This document shows, one piece after another, positions 1-10,900 of a stretch of 22,473 nt of DNA. The position numbers were made by a program, and so were the translations under genes. The stretch is from Elysia marginata (lineage: Eukaryota; Mollusca; Gastropoda; Plakobranchidae): positions 307,029 through 329,501 of the forward strand of contig BMAT01001966.1 of assembly GCA_019649035.1 (NCBI GenBank). Reading direction: 5' to 3'. How positions within the stretch are numbered: the stretch's first letter is position 1; every line of letters begins with the position of its first letter. The notes below the pieces were generated by a model. It worked only from the letters and a program-made list of their open reading frames with translations, was not told where the DNA came from and ran no database searches.

Positions 1-1758
1 TTGTGACATCAATGTATCCTATGTCTCAAGTAAATTTTTTTTTCACGATGAAGTTTGGTCTATATCTTGTCCTGATAAAAGCATTTGCATCTAATACCAA
101 TGTTTAGGCTCAGTAGGCATAGTCTAGGGATTTTCATCATCATTGAGAAATGCAGTTTTAAGTTTGCACTCCTTTTACATTTTCTTCTCTCCATCATCGA
201 ATCACCTAGATTTGAGACTAGATCTACACTTGGTTAGCGCTTCTTGCTCTCCAACGTTTATCATTTTAGAGTACTCATATTAAGAGTTGATCTACAATAT
301 GCCTGCTATAGTGAGTGACAGTTTTTGGATTTTGTCCTGATTGTGTTTAGTGACCAGAAGGCGTCAAGCTTCACTTTTAGTTTTAGCATTCTTCACTGGT
401 TGGGTTAGCCAATCCTTGACATTTTTTCAGGGGCAAGACTGAAGTACAGTGCACAGTATGGTCATACGCTTGAGTAGTTATAACCCCTTAAACCCCACCC
501 TCAGTCTGTATGGTTACTAATACATAACTGAGTTATTAAACAAGGAAATAATAAAGAAAAACAACCTCAGGCAGATGCAGATTGGCGGCTTCTGCATCCC
601 TACCATAAGATTATTACAAGCATACACTGAACAATCTCTAAAACCTAAGGCGAAGTCACTCATTTCTTATTATTCTACTTTTTGCGTGTGAATGCAGCAT
701 GCCTACGCACTGACCACAAACATCAATGGCATAGAGTCGGGTCTTGGACCACATGAAACTTGAATGTTCTACAGGCTGTGATATGACTGCCAGGGAAAAT
801 ATGCACAAACTATGAAATAAAAAAATAAGAACTGGGTTATATCACTGGCTGCCACAGGCCTACACAACAACAACACACCTCCAAATTATTTGATCAAGGG
901 ATATTAAACATACATGTACATATCAACATCTTTATCACTTAAGTACATAAGATAGTGTTGTATCAGACCATTTCAGAATTAGGATCACATATTCGGGTAC
1001 AAAACGAAATAGTCTGAGTAACCTTGACCTAGATTTATCAATACCCTTTTATTTGATGATGGTTGCCCATTGCCCATAATTTTTATCGCGTCAATTTAAT
1101 AAATTACAGGCGAACTGTAATGTTGGTAGGTCTGCATAAATCTACACAGAGAGATATTTTATAAGTTTGGTTACATAAATTCCTGGAATGCAACAGGAGA
1201 AAAGATTTCTTTACTTAGTTAAGTTAAACACAACACTTATAAATTCTTCAACCTTAATTTTGTCTTTTGCAAATTAAGCTATATAGTCACTACAACAGCT
1301 TTCTTAATGCTAATCTTATTTCCTTGGTCCAAAAATTTTATGAGATACATTGATTTGACTTGAGTACTGGACATTTACATTGTAATTATCAGATCTTCAG
1401 GAAGGCAAATTGAGAAGAAAGAAAAGCACAGATGCAAAGATAATGTTTGGGTCAAAACTGAGAAATATAGAATATGGCAACTGATCAACATGTCACCAGG
1501 TTTCATGAATGAGGCATCCAATTAAAATAAAATATTCTGTTCACTTACAATCTAATTATAGTTTGAAAAGAGGCATATAAATTGACAAATAATGGTACTT
1601 TGTCCCACTGCTATAAATCACAAACTGGCATACCTTACAAGAAATTTTAATTTGTTATAAAAAAAAAAATAGGTGCTGAAATCTAATATGGCATCACAGA
1701 TTTGTTTCAATATGTGCAAAGAAAATATAAGAATAATTTGTACAAGTTTTAAATGAAA

Positions 1759-1789
<31 letters not shown>

Positions 1790-1914
1790 GAAACAAACCA
1801 TTTTGTAAAAAAGTAAGTACATATAATGGATTGTTGAGTCCAAGTTTGCAGAATGCGTCCTAATTTGTTCTTTATCTTGCATATGATAAGTATGTACAAT
1901 CTGTGGTGGCATGG
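1..1914 (-). other. 3' UTR and downstream flank of the RAI14/UACA-like gene
   Basis: The stretch begins just after the stop codon, in transcript order. There is no other coding exon I can support on either strand. Candidate poly(A) signals on the minus strand are ATTAAA at 1646-1651 and 1095-1100 and AATAAA at 1048-1053; which is used cannot be told from sequence. The part left of about 1000 may be intergenic. It is AT-rich with a short (AT)n run. Confidence 0.5.
1767..1789. repeat. (AT)n microsatellite next to a poly-A run
   Basis: About eleven AT units directly follow a run of about a dozen A. It lies in the presumed 3' UTR. A second, shorter TA run lies at about 11617-11632 in an intron. 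Confidence 0.5.
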
Positions 1915-1989
1915 TCAACAAAACTGCTCCATACTCCTTAATTCAATTATCTGATACAAAGCATCTTTGACATCAGGATCCATATGGCC
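1915..1989 (-). CDS. Terminal coding exon, GHMDPDV tail and stop
   Basis: 24 codons and a TGA stop: GHMDPDVKDALYQIIELRSM then EQFC. It joins the previous exon in phase 0 to give AVQ-GHMDPDV, matching AVQ-GQMDEDV in RAI14/UACA. The short helix after it corresponds to VQKVLKQILTM in RAI14. The acceptor is actttaag after a T-rich stretch. The exon continues into the 3' UTR. Confidence 0.5.
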   Translation of the reverse strand, partial: GHMDPDVKDALYQIIELRSMEQFC

Positions 1990-4900
1990 CTTAAAGTAAA
2001 ACCAAAAACAAAGAAAAAAAATTAGTTATAGAGATATCTGGGGGAGGGGAAAAAAACATGATAACAAGCAATTGACAAAACTAAAAACACAATAATCAGC
2101 TTCTAATTCTCTGTTACCTAATCTGATGGGAAAAAAGGAAAGATAGTCGACACAATTAGTCACAGCTGGAGTAAAATGTCTTGGTGAATTGATGTTTTTA
2201 TTTGGATCAAGTCAAAGTCATCTTATTTTACAAGTTTTTTGGGTAGCTCCCTGATTATCTTATTTTTAAATAACCATTTTCTCTGCAGGGCTGCCAATCA
2301 CTAAATGCCTAATGCGCCTTTTTTTTTTACTTATTTCAGCCATCAAGGAAAAAAAACGATTTTATTTTATGATTGTACACAGTATGTTTGTTTATATTCT
2401 TTAACTTTGGTATGTGGTTAATGTATTAAGTCAATTGTGCATATAGATGCTTTTGCCGCAAAAATTAACACAACCGTGACAATGTGCCCATGTGGACAAT
2501 AAAGACCTATATTATCTTATTTTTTTTTCTGAGCATTACAAATTCTTGGCATTGCTTGGATATTTGAGTGCCTTGAAAAGACACAAAAGACTTCCCCCAA
2601 ACCTTATATCATCAGGAATTACCTCTTGCACCCATGTTTCCCTGCTTTTATATTACATGAAGCAGTTTATATCTATTAAATGATGCTAGTGGTGTCTCTT
2701 TCCTTTGGTAATCCAGTTTTAGACAAGTCATACAATTGAACCCAGAATCTTGAATGGTTGTCAGCTCTGTACTAACTGTACAATACAAGCATATCTAACA
2801 TTAAAGAAACTGAAGGATAACCAAGAACAAGCTGATTTTAGTGTAAACAAAACCTAATCACCGAGCATATATTAATTTGGCATATACATATATATCAAAA
2901 GTGTTCTTAATAAATTTAAGACTGTTTTTCAAGTGATGATCAAAAGATCTAGAGGAAACATTGGAAAAGCAAACAATAAATAATCTAAATATTAAAGAGC
3001 TTACTTACCTGTACAGCACTTAGAAGGTGGGTTCTATATGTGTTGACTGTTTCTTCGTATCGCTTTTCCCACTCCTGTTAAACAATGACAAGTTATATGA
3101 TGACTCTTTCTCGATTTCTATTTTCTGGTTTGTTAAGCTGTATAGGGCACATGATAAATTGCTCTCGAACCTCATCCATTTTTTTTCAATAGATCTAAGA
3201 GAATATTTGAAGAAATCTCTGAATATTATTTTCTGATACTTAATTGTTAAAGAGGGTGATTAGAATATGATGTTGAGCAACAACTTAAAATAACTCTTTT
3301 TCTATCACTTTCTAGCTGTGTCTGTCTATAACCTCTACCTCATGTGTCAGTCTTGTTTGTCAAATGCTACAAGGATAGTATTTTGTTTTTTGAGAAGGGG
3401 GGGAGGGGTTATTTAAGTCATAATTTTGTTTTGTATAAATGAAAGAGCACCTTGGGTTTTTGTTTTTTGTTCTTTTTATTGTTTCCCTCCATACTTTTTC
3501 AGGGTTAGACTTTTACATAATGACTGATTAAATTTAAAAAATCAGCACTTAACTATATAATGAAGTGTTTTCGCAAAGAAAAACTAAAATAAATTCTATA
3601 GTACCTTGTTTTCTGTAGAAAGCTTTGCAATTTGCTTCTTTAACGAGACAATTTCATGCTGTGAAGCAACTGACTCATCATTGTTGTTCCCTTCTATTGC
3701 TTGGTCTTTGCGTAGTTTTTCTGGCTCTCCGTTTGGCAATGAGGTTGATTGGGTTAGACGATCTTGAAGACTTTTGACCTGTAAAAAAGATAGAATATTA
3801 AGAGGGAATTGTCAGATTTCGGTTCACTATATTATTTAGTGCATTCAAAATTGAGATTATGGCTTTTTTAATATGAAAAGGGAATTGTCAGCTTTCTGTT
3901 GACTATATTATTTGGTGCATTCAAAATTGAGATTATGACTTTTTTTTCTTTCAACGTGACCACCACCATCTACAAGTGTTTCTGTTTAAAAGACAATAAT
4001 TTTGCTATGACAGATTGTTTAAGGGCATTGATTTTACGGGGGAAGGGGTGGGGGGGAGGGGTTTCTCCCAAAGCTCAAGTCTTGCAGCCAGCCCAAGTAA
4101 GATGGACATCTGAATTTTTACATTAACCATTCGTTTTTCTGAGCTTCCAAAGGTTAAAAATTGCATGAAACTATCAACATTTTGTGGAAGGACATATTGT
4201 TTCTTTTGATTTGAAACGTGAGGAAAAGATGAAGAAATGGTCACAGTCCAAGCATAATGGTTTATCTTAAAATCTGTACTTTTGAGAAAAGCAAAATTTA
4301 CCATATCAAATGGTTGCTTTATTGCATATTTATGACGGTTACAATACTCTTAGTACTTAAATTTTTACCTAAATTTTTAAGTCAATTTTCAGAATTCTAA
4401 GTACAAATGATGATATAGTTAACAAAGATAATTATTGTGGGTGAGTGCCATTTTGGTCTATCTCAGAACCTATCTATTAGATTGACCATTCTATTAAATG
4501 GTGTTTTCTCAATTTAATTTCCAATATCCAAGCCATCTGACCAATCGAGAGACATACAATATTTGCTATTTTACTAATTCCTCAGCCTAAACTCTTACCC
4601 AGCTTCCTCTGATCAAAAGAACATTCAAATTGAGAGAAAACATTAAAACTTAAACCTGTCAACATCTAACAATTTATTTGATAACTTAAAAAAGACTTTA
4701 GTTTTCAAACAGGACCATCTCCATTGCTTCAGCTCCTAGTCAAAGTTTTCTGTGCGGAAATAGCTCCTGTCTCTTTTTAGGTAAGCTCAAAGATTGAAAG
4801 AACTTTCCCGCTTTAAAATTTGAGATAGTTTTTGTGCATCTTTATTTAAATTGACTACTTTTCAAAACTTACATACATCAAAACCTCAAGGTAACAGTTG

Positions 4901-7900
4901 AGTTTGGAAAATTTCTATCATTCCTCTGGTTACTTCCCTTATCTAGAGTTGCTCTTACACTTCTTAGCAAACTCACTATGACTTGAGATTGTCTTTTACA
5001 TTTCTTTTCCTTCAAACTAGTACAAACTTATGCCTTTGGTGACTGAAAGCCATTTCATTTTTGTTTCAATAACCTCTTTCAGTGAATAACACAATTATGC
5101 ATCTTGTGGTACTTGTGAGCTGCTATTTATAAACAGTCCTATTAACTTTAGAAATGAGAGACTTTGCTAAAGTTTTCTCCTATCCCTAAAAATTGTTTTT
5201 CAAATCAAACTCAGAAACACTTGGATACCCTGAGCATGCAAATTCTTAGAATTACAAAAGTAGGGAAAATTTAACCTTAACCAAATTTTAAAACTCTGCC
5301 TCACCTTACTCTCCAACTCAACATTCACTCGGGAAAGACCTGTAATGATTGTCTCTAACTCTTGTTTCTCTTTTCCAAGTTCCCTGCAATCCTGAAGTAG
5401 GTTGGCAGCTGACTCTGTAGAACTTCCCTCCCCATCTGTTTGCGCCGCCAACTGTTGCTCTAGGCTATGCTTCTCATTCAGAAGCTCAGCAAAGTCCTGT
5501 TCAAGCTGTGACAAATGAAGTGACAAATTAAGTAATGCATTGTACACTGCATAAATACAACTGAATAAATTTTCTGAGATATTTTATAGCTTTGAATTTT
5601 ATCTAGGTTCTGCAGGCCACAAGATTTGGTGATAAACAATTATAAGCTAGGCATTCACTTTAATGCCTCAAGCAGCTAAACATCCCAACTAAGAAAAAAA
5701 ACAATATTATCCAAGAGCATCTTAAGGACAACTTACCCATTTAACTGCTGCATTCAAATATCAGCCTAGATCTATTTTAGAATGTGGAGCTAAAACCAAC
5801 ACTAGATTTATAGAAAAAAATCTATAGATGTATATTTGTTTGTTACCTTAAACATTACAGGATTTACTGAATACAATTGTGTTTTTCATGAATAAAAGAT
5901 ACCAAATCAGATAAAGCCTGTACTTTGATCTAGACTATCTCTAGATCTAGTGGCTGAAAACAGTCATACACAGTAGAGTGATTACAATCTTTCCTTTTCT
6001 TTAGGAAGATTCTAGTTCTCAAACTTCAATAACAAGTATAATAACAAGTATGTTAATTCATTAACCACTCATTGCCGTACATTGCACCAGACAGCCAGAG
6101 CTCATAACCTCACCAAGAAACTTCAGTCAGTTATACGTTTCTTGCAAAATAAATTTTTTGAGACAACTATATATATATGTAAGTTATTTGGGAAAAACTA
6201 TAGCAAAACCAAACATAAGGCTGGAATTTGTTACTAATTTTAAGAGTAAAATTCAAAACTCAAATAAACAAAACATTTAAACATTCTGCGGTGAGCAAAG
6301 AAAAATAAAAAAGCCAATTACAAAAGAAGAGGTAATAAAAAGTATATACAAACTAAATAACTACCAGACCTCTGGAAAACATGGCATATCCAGGGAGATT
6401 TTTAAATATGAACCAGAAAAAATTGACAGTTGAATCGCAAACATCCCCTACCAAAACCAAGAAAACCTAAAGATGCGCCAAAGAACCTGCAATCATGCAA
6501 AAAACATTATCTAGCTTTGTCCTCAAGAGGAAAAGACTACTTATAGAAAAATGCGTATCACCCAGTCAAAGTGAATCTCATTCAAATAGAAGTGCAGCAG
6601 ATGTTGCGAGGACACACAGATAAATTGCCGTAAAAACAGTACCAGAAAAGATAATTAAAACAATTACTTGCATACATGTGTCAGCAGCATTCTTTACGAT
6701 TGACAGCGAATTTCTGCAGATATGCAGAAAACTGCAAGCATTGCCAACTGTCTCATAATCTAGAAAAGATCTAGATCTGTAATCTAGATTAAATGTCAAA
6801 AACCTAGACTTATCTCTTTCAAAGAATTAATCTAGATAATCTAGATTTTGAAGACTAGTTAAACCTAGAACCCTGATTAGGCCTAGATCTAGCCTAGATT
6901 TTGGACAAAACTTTTTTTTTGGTTTTAGGCCCTGCGTGTCATGTTTTCTACCATTTGACAGAAGGTGAAGGCCGAGATGTTGCTTTGTAAGGATTGCGAG
7001 AAAGAAAAGGATATAGGGAACAAAAATTTTTTTCTTTAAATAGCATTAAGAGGAGGAGAAGACAGTAATAGGGAAAGAGTAAAAGGTGAAGAGAATTTTT
7101 TTTTTTTGGGGGGAGGGGGGTGATTATCATTCATAGACAGATGAATTAAAGAGAAGGAGAAATAATTGTAATGAGATGCAAATTGATATGGTCAAATTTG
7201 GATTAAAACAGTCAATACATAATTACACAAGGTCATGAAGAACACAACCCAGTCTATTATGCAATCAGGTTGGGTACAGCCCTAACCAGTTTTTATATGT
7301 ATTTGTTTCTGTTCACATGCAAAAATATCTTCTCTTTTTTTTCTTAATACCTGAGTCTGTTTTCAGCAATTACTGTTAAAAAACCCTGAATTCTTTAAAG
7401 CAACAAAATCAGTTGGCAAGTCTGATGTGTGCACCTGAGTAAAGTCCTGGCGCAGAGTCTCCTGCTGGCGATAGGTCAGCTCCATCTCCTGCAAGTCTGC
7501 GGTCATCTGTTCCCTCTCTGAGGTCATACGCTGAATAGCCTCTGTCAAGTTTTGGACCTCCTGAAGTAAGATCCCATTATCATGCTGAGAAGAAATTAAT
7601 ATTTACAGGGATTAAGAAAATTGGTCTCAAAATCATGCAGTCTATAGCATAACAAGTTCCACAACTATATAACGCTAATTTTAGCATTTTCAGTGTCTTT
7701 CTTACAGCTGGTCCAAAACTACCAGTAAGCTGCAGCATTTTTTAAGTGAATGCAATATACTTGTCTTGAAGAAATTGCAAACTGAAAGTAAGTCCAAATA
7801 GGAATAAATATTATACAGGGAGTATTTTTTTTTTCCAAATTTGAGTTATGGATGGTGCAATAAGTGGAGAACTGATAATTAAAAGTGGCAATATTTCTAA

Positions 7901-10900
7901 CTGAATGAAACATTCACCACCTAAAATTTACAACATAAGCATAATGACTAGTTAGTTCTCAACATGATTCCATTCTCCATTCAATTTTTTTCAAACAAAT
8001 CTTATATCTCCAACACAAAAATCTGTTAGATTCCTTTTCTCTTTTTGTTTTGGTCATCTCCTTCAACATTTTTCAGAAACAAGCACGTTCTATTGATCAC
8101 CTGCATTCTCCCTGATGTTGTCTCTAAGTCAGAGCACCTTTGCTGCAAAACATTATTTTCTTCCAACAGATGAACAACATCCTCTTCCTTGTTCATCATT
8201 CCAATATTGAGTTTGAGCTCCTCATTTTCTGCCTGAGTAGCTTTTAGCTTGTCTTGCATGCGTTCCAGTTCATGCACGAGTTGCTTGAGACTTTCATGAA
8301 GCTCATTGTTGTCTTGCAGGAGGAACTCATTCTCAGACGCCAGCTCAGCCTTCTCTTTGAGTGAGAGCTCCAAGTCATAGTGAAGGGCATGATTCTCTGA
8401 CTAAATAGTTGGGATATTTTTTTGAAAGGAGTAAGTCACAAAGCATTAAAAACTGCATTGCATTTGACATATCTGCAATTTTTGCTCTATATCTAGCAGT
8501 CTTTCTCAAAGACTTATGACTGTTTTAAAATGCATGGTTTACAAAAAGAATACAAGGTAACTTGAAAGCACTAATGCAGGATATTGGCACTGGAAAAAGA
8601 TTCTTCCATACAGTTTATATAAGCTTTAGCTTTTGGCACTTACTGTCTAATTCAAACCATGTTGCGGGTATTTCAATTCTATCCTTTTTTTTAAGAGATT
8701 TTGCTCGTTTTTGCAAGAGGTTTTGCCTTAGGTATTAACAATGGGCACTTGACCTTTAGCAGCTTAATGAAGAAAAATGTGAAGGGCCCCCCTCCCTCTC
8801 CTTCACAAGTTTAATAAAACAAGTTTCACAAAAGAAGCCCAGGACAACCTACCTTCTTTCTTTAACCATTCTTGTCTATTACATGTGCACTATTAGTGTA
8901 ATATAAGGTACTATTTTAAAAATTAATGTTAAAAAATTGTTAAAAAATAATTAAACGAAATGTTAAAGGTTTTGAGGCTATACATGAGCTCCATAATCCT
9001 AGTTTGCTCACATCAGTTTCTAAAAAAATATTCCTCATTTCACATTCAGTCTTAATAAAATTTAAAAATTTATATTTTTTTAATACATGTGATTGATGAA
9101 AAGAAAGAAAGCCTGACATCACTTGACTCTTTCCTTTTCAAGGGGTTTCCCACTTTATGCTCAGCCTACTTTTAGATTGCATAACAAAATACATAATATG
9201 GTGCTTGTACTGATTAGTTCTTCCCACCAATGTAAAAATGGCGTATATCAAAATGTAGGCAATAATGAGGCTACAGCAGATTCAAAAGTCAAATTGTTTT
9301 GTTTTGGTAGGAGTGGAAGGGTAGCAATACAGTCAGTCTATCAGGGAGAGATAATTTTATATCCATGAAATATTTCTCAACAGTGGCATTCTATACCCAC
9401 GATTTATTGTAAATGAGTATAAAAGGAGTTCAAGACAGGAAGGCTCTAACAGCACATGTTCGGCCACTAGACTTACTGTCTGCTGATCAAACTCAGTTTG
9501 TAGGTTGTCCCCTGCCTTCAGGATTGCATCAAAAGTGGTCCTAAGCTTTTCCAACTCCTCTGACAAGAGGCTGCACTGAGTTCTTAGCTGCTGGTTCTGA
9601 CCTTGAAGAAATTCCTCTTTGGTCATGTCACGGCCTTCCACAAAACCTTCCTCGTCAAAATTTACATCCTTAGGGACAAAAAAGAAGGGTGAAATTTAGA
9701 TGTAAATTGAAATGACATTTCTTCTTTATGTTTAAAAGGTGAATAAAAAAAACTGACAGTACATAAGTACATTGTTTATGCTCTAAAACAACTTTCTTTT
9801 TTCCTAGAGAAACAAAATCATTTTAACACAAGGAAGGAAAGGAGAAAAAAGTTCAAGAATGCCATAGCAGGTGCTTTACACATGGGATAAATTAATAATA
9901 AATGAAATTGATGGGCAATAAGATTTTGCAACAATGGAAAAGGTTTAATGTAAAGGGAAAAAGCCTTTTGCTTTTCCTTTTAATATGAGTGACAACAAAT
10001 TCTTATTTCTTTTTTTTCAAAACTCTCTCTGCATTAAATGCAGATAGACTAGATTAAAATGGCTGGGGTTAAGAGTATCAAAGACTTTTTGTTGATTAAA
10101 GATTGATATTATAACTTGGCTACCTCAATATTCTTGCTCTTCTCTAGAAGTGCATCCAACCGCTGGGCCTCGCTTGTAGCACCCTCCAATCTGGCCTGAT
10201 CCAGAGCTTTTTGCAAAGATGCAACTTCTGTTTTAAGTGTCCGCACTTGGTCTTCAATCACTGAATTTCTTTGCCTCAGTTCCTGTTCTTGCTGCTGTGC
10301 AGACTCTGAAGCTGATGCTGCTGCCAAAGTTTGCTCCTCCAAAGTCTTCTTCAGCTATAAGAGTATTTATAAAGTAAAGGTGTACGATCAGAATTTTAAA
10401 AAAGGTACAGCCTGAGCAAATCTGACTCTTAAAGATGCCTCTGCATTCAAGCTATCTTAAAACAGCTATTGATAACAGCTCTTTTTCTTTGTTTATTTAT
10501 AAATAGAGAACACATGTATTTTTTACATTTTAAAGTCATGCATTTTAGACATCTTAAAATTCGTTTTCTGGTATTGTAGAGGAAAATAAGGGAAGGGTTT
10601 TAGCCACATTAAGAAAACTTCCACTTGTCTTTAGCTTTAAAGTGTTTTAAATTGTGTCTCAAAATTTTACTGAATAACATAGGTATCAGTCTGATCAAAA
10701 AAGGTAGCGTAGATGACTAGATCAAACTAATCCTCATTTGTTTTACAATCAGGAAATTCACCAGAGCATTAAAAAAAGATAAGACTTAAAGCCAATAGAA
10801 AACCTTCCAACCACTGACAAAATTGCCTTAGCTGACACCAAAACAATACGTTAATGTTGCATAAATTTTCATAAACTAGAAAAATCGGAAATGTGTTTAA

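Larger units (their letters stand above)
3779..5304 (-). other. Intron (about 1.5 kb)
   Basis: Holds the 76-bp duplication, the G4-like motif and transposon copy C listed separately. The remainder (4318-5304) is AT-rich and shows nothing I recognise. Confidence 0.5.
5506..7434 (-). other. Intron (about 1.9 kb)
   Basis: Holds a LINE fragment (about 6240-6754), a CTAG-dense stretch (6758-6900) and a T-run followed by a G-run (7093-7120). The part from 5506 to 6240 shows only scattered CTAGAT words (5940-5952) and AT-rich sequence. Confidence 0.5.

Noticed and set aside
1618-1921. Two overlapping minus-strand open frames
   Set aside because: They read through the AT microsatellite and poly-A run of the 3' UTR and consist of Ile, Tyr and Phe runs.
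4005-4304. 99-codon open frame on the minus strand
   Set aside because: It lies across the G-run and transposon copy C, has no splice logic with neighbouring exons, and no recognisable domain.
9123-9368. 81-codon plus-strand open frame
   Set aside because: No domain, no upstream context, inside an intron of the minus-strand gene.
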